Origin: Bacteroidota bacterium
Lineage (GTDB): Bacteria > Bacteroidota > Bacteroidia > 2-12-FULL-35-15
DNA: 64,000 nucleotides
Assembly (NCBI GenBank): GCA_025963775.1
Contig: JAOQAD010000041.1
Span: 151,779 to 215,778 of the forward strand
Reading direction: 5' to 3'
The notes under the pieces were generated by a model. The model saw only the letters and a program-made list of their open reading frames with translations. It did not search any database and was not told where the DNA came from. The translations under genes were made by a program, and so were the position numbers. Shown piece after piece: positions 26,713-35,249 of the stretch. How positions within the stretch are numbered: the stretch's first letter is position 1; the number at the start of each line of letters is the position of its first letter.

Positions 26713-27482
26713 ATTACATCCGCCATTTAAACAAAGCTTTTGAAAAGATCTGTGAGGACGAGCGCCTCACACCTTTTCATATCAGTTTATACTTTAGTTT
26801 GTTCCAGTACTGGAACATGGCGCGATTCCGCTCTCCCATTTCTATCAGCCGGTATGAGCTTATGCGGGCATCAAAAATAGGCTCTGTCAATACATACATC
26901 CGCTGTATAAAACAGCTGGATGAATGGCAATACATCAAGTACAAACCATCTTATAATCCACAAAAAGGATCATTGGTTTACCTGTACACATTTAATACAA
27001 GTGATGATAATAGTACAACTACGGGCAGCGGTAATGCTGTCCGTAATGCTATTAATAATGCAAATAAAATGCAACTGAGCCCTTCTATAAACACTACAAA
27101 CATATTAAATGAAGAAAACACTTTAAACACCGGAGCGCCAGCAAAAAATAATAATTCAAAAGATTCTCTTTCAAAAATTGCTGTAAATAGTAAAAAAGAA
27201 AAAAGTTCCGGCAAAAAAGAAAAGGCTGTCAGTATTCAAATACAAAGACCCACCGCCCTGCAAGTCAAGGAGCATTTTATTGAAAACCAATGGCAGGCGG
27301 TTGAAGCGGAAAAATTCTTTAATCACTACGAAAGTAATGGTTGGCTGATCGGTGGACGTAGCCCGATGAAAAATTGGAAAGCGGCCTCCCGGAATTGGAT
27401 CTTAAACAGTAAAAAATTTAACAATACAAAAACGCCAAACACTCATGTCACAACAGAAAAAAACTACAACGAACCCCTCTGA
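26709..27482 (+). CDS. DnaD/DnaT-like replication helper with N-terminal winged helix
   Basis: 257 residues. The N-terminus (about 1-100; ISLYFSLFQYWNMARF ... CIKQLDEWQYIKYKPSYNP) looks like a winged-helix DNA-binding domain. A long Asn/Ser/Lys-rich linker follows (about 100-175). The C-terminus (PTALQVKEHFIENQW ... FFNHYESNGW ... MKNWKAASRNW) matches the DnaD/DnaT-type motif that contacts ssDNA and the helicase loader. With the next gene, an AAA ATPase, it would form a loader pair for replication of the excised circle. It overlaps both neighbours (4 and 38 bp). Confidence 0.75.
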   Translation: MNYIRHLNKAFEKICEDERLTPFHISLYFSLFQYWNMARFRSPISISRYELMRASKIGSVNTYIRCIKQLDEWQYIKYKPSYNPQKGSLVYLYTFNTSDDNSTTTGSGNAVRNAINNANKMQLSPSINTTNILNEENTLNTGAPAKNNNSKDSLSKIAVNSKKEKSSGKKEKAVSIQIQRPTALQVKEHFIENQWQAVEAEKFFNHYESNGWLIGGRSPMKNWKAASRNWILNSKKFNNTKTPNTHVTTEKNYNEPL

Positions 27483-28116
27483 AAAAACAATCAAAATACA
27501 AAGCAAGCACAATTATGAAAACGCCTTGCTGTGGCTCGAAAAATGGGGCAAAAAGCAATACGGGGAAAAATTCAGGATTCAACCCGAAGACAAAGAAACT
27601 CATTTGAAACTCCTGTGTTACTTCCTGAAGGATGAAGCGGTTGCCAAACAACTAAACATTAACCTGGAGAAAGGCATTTTGCTTTGCGGCCCGATAGGTG
27701 CTGGTAAAACCAGCATAATGAACCTCATGCGCTTATTCGAACCGGCACAGGACAGATTTATAATGAAATCCTGCAGGGACGTTAGCTTCGAATTTATAAA
27801 AGAGGGATTTGACATTATCCACCGGTACACTCATAAAAGCTTTCATCCACAAAGACACACCCCTAAAAACTACTGTTTTGACGATCTTGGAACAGAGAAT
27901 TCCCTTAAATACTATGGCAATGAGACCAATGTGCTTATGGAAATCTTGCTTTCTCGATATGATCTTTTTGTTTCTCGCAAGCTCATAACCCACCTTACCA
28001 CCAATTTGTCCGCTCCGGAGATTGAAGAAATTTACGGTAACCGGCTGAGAAGCAGGATGCGAGAGATGTTCAACCTAATTTCATTCAATATAAATGTCCC
28101 GGATAAGCGAATTTGA
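27445..28116 (+). CDS. DnaC-like AAA+ ATPase (putative helicase loader)
   Basis: 223 residues. Walker A GPIGAGKTS (about residue 81) and a Walker B-like YCFDDLGTE (about 146); then SRYDLF, a sensor-1-like LITHLTTNLSAPEIEEIYG, and an Arg-rich end NRLRSRMREMFNLI, as in DnaC/IstB-type ATPases. The neighbourhood (DnaD/DnaT-like partner, HTH factor, no IstA transposase) favours a helicase loader over IstB. The start overlaps the upstream gene by 38 bp, so translation is likely coupled. Confidence 0.82.
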   Translation: MSQQKKTTTNPSEKTIKIQSKHNYENALLWLEKWGKKQYGEKFRIQPEDKETHLKLLCYFLKDEAVAKQLNINLEKGILLCGPIGAGKTSIMNLMRLFEPAQDRFIMKSCRDVSFEFIKEGFDIIHRYTHKSFHPQRHTPKNYCFDDLGTENSLKYYGNETNVLMEILLSRYDLFVSRKLITHLTTNLSAPEIEEIYGNRLRSRMREMFNLISFNINVPDKRI

Positions 28117-28117
28117 C

Positions 28118-28153
28118 AAAAAATGTCACAGAGAGGCAAAAGTGTCCATTGAA
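28118..28153 (+). repeat. Direct repeat copy 1 at the left edge of the dnd cargo
   Basis: The segment AAAAATGTCAC-10-AAAAGTGTCCATTGAA starts just after the stop of the ATPase gene. A second copy with the same spacing lies at 39912-39946. The two copies enclose the dnd, second HTH and hipBST cargo. Confidence 0.8.
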
Positions 28154-28297
28154 TAATGGAATATTTAGCCGAAATTTACGCGTGAATGCATTATACAGTA
28201 AAATAGTACTTTTTATATTTGTTGTTTCATATTAAAAATATCAGAAAAGTCATTTAAAAGTATTGACTTCGTTAAAATTTTGTAATTTTTCACTCTT
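28154..28297 (+). promoter_or_regulatory. Upstream region of the dnd operon, possible promoter
   Basis: A TATATTTG at 28214-28221 fits the Bacteroidota -7 consensus TAnnTTTG, about 75 bp before the dndC start. I do not see a convincing -33 box, so this is tentative. The region is strongly A+T-rich. Confidence 0.4.
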
Positions 28298-29617
28298 ATG
28301 AATATAGATTTTGAATACATTGAATCCGAAATAATTGATCAATATTTACATGATGATAACCCACGCCCATGGATAATTGGATTTAGCGGAGGGAAGGATT
28401 CAACATTACTTTTACAGTTAGTATGGAATGCATTATCAAAGATTAAAGAAGTTTCCTGGTCACGTGACATTTATGTAGTATGTAATGATACCTTGGTTGA
28501 AAATCCTAGAATCGTTGATTTTATAGAAAGAACACTGAAAAGTGTTGAAAAAGCAGCAATCCGGCAGGATATGCCTGTTCATGTTATAAGAACCCGGCCA
28601 AGACTAGAAGATACATTTTGGCTAAATCTTATAGGGAAAGGTTATCCCGCACCTAGTAATATGTTTAGATGGTGTACCGAACGATTAAAAATAAACCCCA
28701 CAACTCGATTTATCACCGAAAAAATCAGTGAAAAAGGTGAAGCAATAATATTGCTGGGCACAAGATCTGATGAGAGTGCAACAAGAGCAAGGTCAATTAA
28801 AAAACATGCGATACATGGACAACGGCTAAGAAAGCATATGCTACCGAATGCATTTGTCTATGCACCTATTAAAGATATCAGCACCAATGAATTGTGGCAA
28901 TATCTGATGCAGGTTTCTCCTCCATGGGGAGGTAATCACAATGAATTGGTTACATTGTATCGGAATGCTAACAGTGGGGACTGTCCTTTGGTTATAGACG
29001 AAACAACCCCCTCATGTGGTAGCAGTCGCTTTGGTTGCTGGGTGTGTACGGTTGTTAGTAAAGATAAATCCATGGATGCCCTCATTGAAAATGGCGAGGC
29101 GTGGATGGAACCACTTGCAGAAATACGGGACTATCTTGTAGAAGCAAGAGATAACAAAGAAGAATATCGTGAAAAAGTTGGGAGAGGAAACCGTCAGTTG
29201 CCAGAAGGTCAATATGGACCTTATAAAGCAAGTATAAGATCACACATTTTAGAAAAAGTCTTAACTGCACAAGAAGAAATAAACAAAACTGAAGCAGGCA
29301 CTCAATTAATTTCAAATCAAGAGTTAATCGCAATACAGGTTCAATGGTATCGTGATGGAATATTTTCTCACAAAGTATCTGACATTTACAACAAGATTTA
29401 TAATAAAGATTTCAAAATGGGTAAACACGATGAAAAATTCAAGAAAGAAGAAGAACTTCTTTCTAAAGTTTGTAATGAATCTACCGAACAGGTCGAATTA
29501 ATACAAAGAATGCTTGCTGTCCAAAAAGCAAAGACATTGATGCTGCGAAAACGAGGATTACAAAATGAATTAGAAAACGTTTTGGATCAATATTTAATCG
29601 AAAAGGATAAAAAATAG
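28298..29617 (+). CDS. dndC: Phosphorothioation protein DndC (ATP-PPase/PAPS-reductase fold)
   Basis: 439 residues. The PP-loop SGGKDS (residues 30-35) defines an ATP pyrophosphatase of the PAPS-reductase family. Further family marks are GYPAPSNMFRWCTERLK, LLGTRSDESATR and a Cys cluster TPSCGSSRFGCWVCTVV (about 239-249), which in DndC holds a [4Fe-4S] cluster. DndC adenylates/activates the DNA backbone so that sulfur from DndA can replace a non-bridging oxygen. It begins the five-gene rightward operon; the next ATG is 1 bp after its stop. It is slightly shorter than typical DndC (about 500). Confidence 0.93.
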   Translation: MNIDFEYIESEIIDQYLHDDNPRPWIIGFSGGKDSTLLLQLVWNALSKIKEVSWSRDIYVVCNDTLVENPRIVDFIERTLKSVEKAAIRQDMPVHVIRTRPRLEDTFWLNLIGKGYPAPSNMFRWCTERLKINPTTRFITEKISEKGEAIILLGTRSDESATRARSIKKHAIHGQRLRKHMLPNAFVYAPIKDISTNELWQYLMQVSPPWGGNHNELVTLYRNANSGDCPLVIDETTPSCGSSRFGCWVCTVVSKDKSMDALIENGEAWMEPLAEIRDYLVEARDNKEEYREKVGRGNRQLPEGQYGPYKASIRSHILEKVLTAQEEINKTEAGTQLISNQELIAIQVQWYRDGIFSHKVSDIYNKIYNKDFKMGKHDEKFKKEEELLSKVCNESTEQVELIQRMLAVQKAKTLMLRKRGLQNELENVLDQYLIEKDKK

Positions 29618-29618
29618 T

Positions 29619-31715
29619 ATGATAATTAAAGAGATAGAGCTTAATAATTTTAGAATTTATAAACATTCAAATATTATTAGTTTAGCGCCTGAGGGAAAGA
29701 AAAATATTTCTTTGATAAGTGGCCGAAACGGTTTTGGTAAAACTACATTTTTGATGTCATTGGTTTGGTGTTTATATGGCAAACAAATGCAAGAAGTGGA
29801 CGATTTGTATCAAAAAGAAATTGGCGATCAGGGAGGATATAATAAATACATCATAAATTCATTAAACAGGTTAGCCAAAGTAGAAGGGGAAACTCAGTTT
29901 TTTGTAGCAATAACCTTCTCTAAACTCAATATTCCGGATTTGCCATGCAAAGAAATAAGGATAAAAAGAACTTATGATATTGAGACCACTACCGGCGAAA
30001 CGGTAGAAATATTAATTGATGGTATTGCAAATGAATTGACTAATGATTTAGGGCCTGAATATTTTATACGGGATTATATCTTACCTAAAGAAATAGCTAA
30101 ATTCTTTTTCTTTGATGCGGAAAAAATAACTGCACTTGCCGAGGTGAATTCACCAGAACAAAGAAAAAAACTTAGCGAAGCTTATAGCGAAGTTTTGGGA
30201 ATTAAAAAATATGAGGAATTAAAAGGCAATTTGGAAGAGTTGCAAATAAAATTGCGCCAGGAGTCTGCCAGTGAAAATGAACGGAAAGAACTTATTGCAC
30301 TTACCTCGAGCATTGATATTATTGACCTTGACATAGAGGAGCATGAAGCTAAAATTGCAAATAATAAAGATGCGATTTTAGAAAAAAGAAAAGAATCGAA
30401 TGACATACAAGAAAAATTAATTCGTGCTGGAAGTGCTATTACAGTTGAGGAATTAAACAAGCTACGTAACAATGAAGCAGAATTAAGCACAAGATTAGAC
30501 GATTTAATGACTGAATTAAAGGAACAATTTGAAATTATTCCTTTTGCAATAGCGGGTTCTAAGTTTTCAGATGTATCATTACAAATTGAAAACGAAGCAA
30601 ATTTTAAAAAGTTGCAATATCAGCACGATAACATTAAAGGTATAACAGATAAAGTATTAAATGATTTACTTAAAGAAAAAAAGCCGGAAAATATAGTTAT
30701 TGACCACAACGTACACGCTTACTATTCTGATTTATTTAAAAGCTTGATTAAAAAACATTTTTTTGCAGATGCTCCTGAATTAGAATCTGATTTCAAAACA
30801 ATTCATGATTATTCCGACTCCGAGAGAGGAGAATTAAATGCTTTACTTAATAGCGTTAAATTTTCATTTAAAGAATCATTTAAACGTATCACGGGAGATG
30901 TAAATCAAACAAAAAACGAATTAAACCTTATCCGTAAGAAACTCAGAGATGCAGAAGCAAATTCAGAGGATTCTGTAATTTCAGGATATCGAATTAAAAA
31001 AGACAAATTAGATACTGATATAATGCACTTAGAAACTCTTAATTCTGAGTTCGACAAGAATATAGGTGCACAGGAAGCTAATAAAGTTCAAATAAATAAA
31101 AAGATAATTGACATTACTAAAAAGCTCAACGTTTCTAAAGCGAATAAAGCGAAAGATGAATTGGTAACCAGTCAAATTAATAACCTTAAAGAATTTATAA
31201 AACAATTCAAAGAAGACAAAAAAAGATCTCTTGAAAAACAAATTCTTAAAGGGTTGGAAACATTAATGCATAAAAAGGACTTTGTAAAAAAAGTTCAAGT
31301 AGATATTATTGGTGATGATATAGACATTAGGCTGTTCAACAATAGAAAAGAAGAGATCAAAAAAGAAACCTTATCAAAAGGCGAACAGCAAATGTATGCA
31401 ACGTCTTTATTAAGTGGACTGGTAGAAGAATCCAATATCGATTTTCCTGTATTTATAGATTCGCCGATGCAAAAATTTGATGAACAACATGCGGAGAATA
31501 TTGTTAAATATTTTTATCCAAAAGTATCGGATCAAGTGGTAATATTCCCATTGATTAATAAAGAATTATCTCAAAAAGAATTTAATATGTTAGAGCCTAA
31601 TATCTCCAAAACGTATTTGATAAATAATTTACACGAAGACAGTTCTGAATTTAAGGAAATAGAACCAAGCCGTTTCATAAAAACATATAACAAAATGTAT
31701 AACGATGCTAATTAA
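29619..31715 (+). CDS. dndD: Phosphorothioation protein DndD (SMC/RecF-like ATPase)
   Basis: 698 residues. The N-terminal ATPase lobe has Walker A GRNGFGKTT (35-43). A long coiled coil (about 190-560) with a central hinge region (about 270-420) separates it from the C-terminal lobe: ABC signature LSKGEQQMYATSLL and Walker B FPVFIDSPMQKFD. This is the SMC/Rad50-like layout of DndD, which is thought to provide ATP-driven DNA structure changes during sulfur incorporation. It overlaps the next gene by 11 bp. Codon use is A+T-rich, like the rest of the locus. Confidence 0.92.
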   Translation: MIIKEIELNNFRIYKHSNIISLAPEGKKNISLISGRNGFGKTTFLMSLVWCLYGKQMQEVDDLYQKEIGDQGGYNKYIINSLNRLAKVEGETQFFVAITFSKLNIPDLPCKEIRIKRTYDIETTTGETVEILIDGIANELTNDLGPEYFIRDYILPKEIAKFFFFDAEKITALAEVNSPEQRKKLSEAYSEVLGIKKYEELKGNLEELQIKLRQESASENERKELIALTSSIDIIDLDIEEHEAKIANNKDAILEKRKESNDIQEKLIRAGSAITVEELNKLRNNEAELSTRLDDLMTELKEQFEIIPFAIAGSKFSDVSLQIENEANFKKLQYQHDNIKGITDKVLNDLLKEKKPENIVIDHNVHAYYSDLFKSLIKKHFFADAPELESDFKTIHDYSDSERGELNALLNSVKFSFKESFKRITGDVNQTKNELNLIRKKLRDAEANSEDSVISGYRIKKDKLDTDIMHLETLNSEFDKNIGAQEANKVQINKKIIDITKKLNVSKANKAKDELVTSQINNLKEFIKQFKEDKKRSLEKQILKGLETLMHKKDFVKKVQVDIIGDDIDIRLFNNRKEEIKKETLSKGEQQMYATSLLSGLVEESNIDFPVFIDSPMQKFDEQHAENIVKYFYPKVSDQVVIFPLINKELSQKEFNMLEPNISKTYLINNLHEDSSEFKEIEPSRFIKTYNKMYNDAN

Positions 31716-33258
31716 TTTAAGAACATCAGAAGCCAATAAAACGGTAGTGCAGGAATTAACCAAGAAAATGAATCTTGGTTCAGAAAACTATGTTTCTAGG
31801 ATTGCTTTTGCGTATTCTATTTCGAAAGATATAGTTTTAAGCATAGAAAATGATTTAAAAGATAGTAAAGGAAAAGAATACAAAGATGATATCTTATTTG
31901 GCAGGTACCGCAACTATTACATCTCTATAGTTTGTCAACATTACGGCTTACACAGTGCTGATCCTAACATTGGGAAATATATTAAAATGCATATTGACAA
32001 TGGGCTCGAGCTAATCAATAAATTATTTGAAAACAACAAAAACTATACTGGACTGGATTTTCTCATTGAGAACATAGAAAAGGGAATTAATGGAATGGAA
32101 GAAGTTGCATTTAATCCCGATCATGTTAAAAATAATAATCAAACAATTGCCAAAACGCATTACTCAGGTCTTATCAAGATATTAATTGGAAAGGACTTAG
32201 ATTCAGAAGCACCGATTTATTTCAACCTAAATGATTCGTCAATTCATAATAATGCGCATGTTGCTATAGCAGGAAATTCAGGAACGGGAAAAACTTACTT
32301 CGCTAATAGCTTTTTAAAGCAAATAGTTGAAGAATCGAAAGGATCTGTAAATTTTGTTTACTTGGATTTTAAAGGTTTAAAAAAAGAAGACGAACAAAAT
32401 TTAAAGCCATTCTTTGATAAAACAGGTGCTTCTTACATCGATTTACCTCACACTCAATTTCCAGTCAACCCATTAACATTCATTGATAATATCAATGAAA
32501 AAAACAAGATCATGGGAATCAACAAATTTGTTGATATATTGTCACACTATGGAAACCTGGGAAAGATTCAACAGCAAACATTAAAAGATGCTACACGCAT
32601 AGCATTTGATGCTAAAAAAGGAGGATTGTATCCTTCATTGAAGGATATATATAATGAGGCAATGATCCTGGAAGGTACAAAGCCTAGTTCACTATCAAAA
32701 ATACTTTTAGGATTAACAGAAGTCGATTTGTTTGATAGCAAAAACGATAGCAAAAATAATTTTCTAAATTCTAATGTATATTTAAGCTTATCGGGAGATC
32801 TAAACGATGATGTTCGCTTTACGTCTCTCTTCCTAATCATTAATTACATTTATAATACATTTATGAATATGGCTAATGCGCCAATAGAGGGCAATATACA
32901 AAGTATGCGTTACGTGTTATTGATCGATGAGGCTCACGTAATATTTAAGCAGAAAAAATCCCAGGAATTATTGGAGCGTATTTTAAGAGAAATTCGCTCT
33001 AAAGGTGTTTCAGTCGTTTTATTATCTCAAGGGATTGAAGAGTTCAACCAACCCTCCTTCGACTTTTCCACGATGTGCGAAACTGCGATACTGTTTGATA
33101 TTAAAGACAAATCAAATTTGAAAATGATGTCTAAATTCATGGGTATTGGTGAAAAGGATTCTCTAAAACTGAAAAACAGTATGGAGAAAATACAAAAGCA
33201 TCAAGCCGTTTCTAATTTGAAAGAGTATAAAGTTGGAGAGTTATTTAAGACTAATTAA
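31705..33258 (+). CDS. dndE: DndE fused to a HerA/FtsK-type ATPase
   Basis: 517 residues. Residues 1-110 resemble the whole of normal DndE (short basic helical protein; EANKTVVQELTKKMNL, SRIAFAYSIS, LFGRYRNYYISIVCQHYG). After a linker, residues 165-515 are a HerA/FtsK/VirB4-type pumping ATPase with Walker A GNSGTGKT (190-197), Walker B VLLIDEAH (404-411), and LREIRSKGVSVVLLSQGIEEF as the sensor region. DndE alone is normally about 120 residues, binds nicked DNA and tetramerises. The fusion joins DNA recognition to a hexameric translocase, a function that standard systems keep in DndH-type restriction proteins. Position and overlaps place it firmly in the dnd operon. Confidence 0.82.
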   Translation: MLINLRTSEANKTVVQELTKKMNLGSENYVSRIAFAYSISKDIVLSIENDLKDSKGKEYKDDILFGRYRNYYISIVCQHYGLHSADPNIGKYIKMHIDNGLELINKLFENNKNYTGLDFLIENIEKGINGMEEVAFNPDHVKNNNQTIAKTHYSGLIKILIGKDLDSEAPIYFNLNDSSIHNNAHVAIAGNSGTGKTYFANSFLKQIVEESKGSVNFVYLDFKGLKKEDEQNLKPFFDKTGASYIDLPHTQFPVNPLTFIDNINEKNKIMGINKFVDILSHYGNLGKIQQQTLKDATRIAFDAKKGGLYPSLKDIYNEAMILEGTKPSSLSKILLGLTEVDLFDSKNDSKNNFLNSNVYLSLSGDLNDDVRFTSLFLIINYIYNTFMNMANAPIEGNIQSMRYVLLIDEAHVIFKQKKSQELLERILREIRSKGVSVVLLSQGIEEFNQPSFDFSTMCETAILFDIKDKSNLKMMSKFMGIGEKDSLKLKNSMEKIQKHQAVSNLKEYKVGELFKTN

Positions 33259-33269
33259 AGTACTAAACA

Positions 33270-33812
33270 ATGAAATTTGACCTATTAATTCGTAGTTTAA
33301 CGGAAGGAACAAAATACATTGATCTTCAAAAAAAACTTGAAACCAATGCGGCTACATTCACATTTTATCCTCCCCTTTGGCGATTATTCAATAAAAAATT
33401 AGCGCATATAACTTTTAATTGGCAACATTTGGAATTTAGCTCTAATGCTGATCCGTTGGTAGCTGCTTCCACTCCAGGAATGTATCTTTTTGTTTTAAAA
33501 CCACCATATGCAATTTTTGAAGGATATAACCATATAATGTATGTTGGTATGTCAGAAGAAGGTTTGATCGAACGTTTAAATAAAGGTTATCGCACTCCTA
33601 GTAGTGTTAAGCAAAGACCTCACGTATGGCGCTTAATACTCGATTATGGTTTGTTTTTAAGATGGTATTATCTGCCTTTACCTGGTCTTACCAATAGTGA
33701 ACTAAAAGAAGTTGAATCCTTTTTAATAGGCTATTTCTGTGATCCACCTATTAATCGAAAAGATGAACCTACACCAATTAAAGAAGCTAAAAAAGCAAAA
33801 ATGTCAACATGA
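33270..33812 (+). CDS. GIY-YIG nuclease-like protein in the dnd operon
   Basis: 180 residues. The GIY-YIG core is visible: GMY at 70-72, YVG at 91-93, Arg102 in LIERL, Glu149 in LKEVESFLI and Asn162 in DPPINRKD, which is the spacing of the catalytic Tyr, Arg, Glu and terminal Asn of the family. Residues 1-60 are a separate N-terminal region with no match that I know. It lies 11 bp after the dndE fusion and overlaps dndB by 4 bp, so it is produced with the modification proteins. It could be a restriction effector that reads the phosphorothioate state, or a DNA-processing factor for modification. I know of no standard Dnd gene of this type. Confidence 0.78.
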   Translation: MKFDLLIRSLTEGTKYIDLQKKLETNAATFTFYPPLWRLFNKKLAHITFNWQHLEFSSNADPLVAASTPGMYLFVLKPPYAIFEGYNHIMYVGMSEEGLIERLNKGYRTPSSVKQRPHVWRLILDYGLFLRWYYLPLPGLTNSELKEVESFLIGYFCDPPINRKDEPTPIKEAKKAKMST

Positions 33813-35050
33813 AAACATTCAAAGCATTAAATATTCCTTGCCTTCGTGGTGCTATTGGAAATTGGATCTATTATTCAACAGTAATATCATTCTCTGAATT
33901 AGACCGAATTGATACTGAGCATCGAATTAAAGAAGATAAGAACCTTGACAAATGGCTTCAACGAGGACTTAGCAAGAGAGTAGGTGGCATTGAAAAATAT
34001 TTATTAAAAGAAAATGAAAGATTTTTTAATTCAATTATAGTAGGCGTTTATGGAGATATTCCAGATTGGTATGCCTTAGAATTAAGTGCGATTGAAGAGA
34101 AATTTAATATAAAAATTTCTCAGAATGTAAGTGAAAGCCTTGGAATTCTTGCTCTCTCCGGGAAAGAGATATTATTTACAATTGATGGTCAACATCGTAT
34201 TGAAGCAATCAAAAATGCTAGAGATGAAAATCCCGAAAGATTTAAAGATGATGAACTATCAGTTATATTTGTCGGGCATGCTGATGATGAAAAAGGATTT
34301 GTAAGAACAAGAAAATTATTTGCTACAATCAATAGAGAAGCTAAAATTCCTAATAAAAATGATTTAGCAATAATCGATGAAACATACGCCTATAATATTG
34401 TTGCAAGGATGCTATTTGCTCGTTATGACAATTTTAAAGAGCGAATAGTATTGACAGAAAACTACAATCTGGATCGAAATGATCATTCCCATTTTACTAA
34501 TTTATTAACTTTAGTTGAAGTAAATAAAAAAATATTCAAAGCAGTTAAGTATAAAGATTCAAAATATAGCTCTCCTACATTTGAAAAAAGAGAAGAGTTG
34601 TATAAGATTTCATCCGATTTTTTTGATTTTATAATTAAAAATATAACTGAGTATAAAGAATATTTTAGTGGTAAGAAAAAACTAAAGGATTATAGGAATA
34701 GTGAACACAAAAAGCCTTTAAACTTACTATTCTTGCCTATTGGAATTAATTTAATAGCGGAAATATATACGCATTTTAAAATAAACGAGGAATTAGATAC
34801 TTTTAAAAAGCTGGTAAATAAACTTGACTTTGATTTATATAACGGAGATTTTAAATACATTTATTTTCACCCTATTCAAAACAAGGTTGTGACATCAAAT
34901 AAAACTTTAGGAAAAAACCTCGCTTTATATTTATTAGGTGAAGAGATTAAGATTTCTAATGTGGAACTAAAAAAAGGGTTAGCAAAAGCATATAACATTA
35001 ATGAATTATCACCGGAGTTTAAAACATTAAAATTGCCTAACCCTGTTTAG
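33809..35050 (+). CDS. dndB: DndB-like DGQHR-domain protein
   Basis: 413 residues. The DGQHR motif is present as FTIDGQHRIEAI (about residue 130), followed by RTRKLFATINREAKIPNK, the conserved second block of the DndB/DGQHR family. In studied systems DndB is a transcriptional repressor of the dnd operon and affects modification level. It is usually the first gene; here it is the last of the operon and overlaps the GIY-YIG gene by 4 bp. Its 3' end overlaps the convergent HTH gene by 14 bp. Confidence 0.85.
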   Translation: MKTFKALNIPCLRGAIGNWIYYSTVISFSELDRIDTEHRIKEDKNLDKWLQRGLSKRVGGIEKYLLKENERFFNSIIVGVYGDIPDWYALELSAIEEKFNIKISQNVSESLGILALSGKEILFTIDGQHRIEAIKNARDENPERFKDDELSVIFVGHADDEKGFVRTRKLFATINREAKIPNKNDLAIIDETYAYNIVARMLFARYDNFKERIVLTENYNLDRNDHSHFTNLLTLVEVNKKIFKAVKYKDSKYSSPTFEKREELYKISSDFFDFIIKNITEYKEYFSGKKKLKDYRNSEHKKPLNLLFLPIGINLIAEIYTHFKINEELDTFKKLVNKLDFDLYNGDFKYIYFHPIQNKVVTSNKTLGKNLALYLLGEEIKISNVELKKGLAKAYNINELSPEFKTLKLPNPV

Positions 35051-35243
35051 TTTCAGTTCCATTTCGTAAAGTAATACACTTTATTATGTCAGAACAATTG
35101 TAATAAAAGGAATTTCCTACTTTTTTAAAATGCATTTCCCCCTTTTCTCTTAGATGCATCAAATCACAGGATGAAATTTTAAGTGCTTCCATTACTTCTT
35201 TGCTATTTAGCCATTCAGCTTGATCAAACTTAGCCTCTTCCAT
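35037..35243 (-). CDS. Small HTH_17 DNA-binding protein downstream of dndA
   Basis: 68 residues: WLNSKEVMEALKISSCDLMHLR, then EKGEMHFKKVG and YYNCSDI. This is the HTH_17 pattern also seen in the proteins at 26419 and 36607, but without their N-terminal helix. It starts 6 bp after the dndA stop on the same strand, so dndA and this gene form a leftward pair. It may regulate the dnd genes. No enzymatic residues. Confidence 0.7.
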   Translation of the reverse strand: MEEAKFDQAEWLNSKEVMEALKISSCDLMHLREKGEMHFKKVGNSFYYNCSDIIKCITLRNGTETKQG

Positions 35244-35249
35244 AAGCAG

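Noticed and set aside
27445..28116. IstB (IS21 helper) reading of the AAA ATPase
   Set aside because: There is no IstA transposase or IS end pair around it, and it overlaps a DnaD/DnaT-like gene, so a DnaC-like loader fits better.
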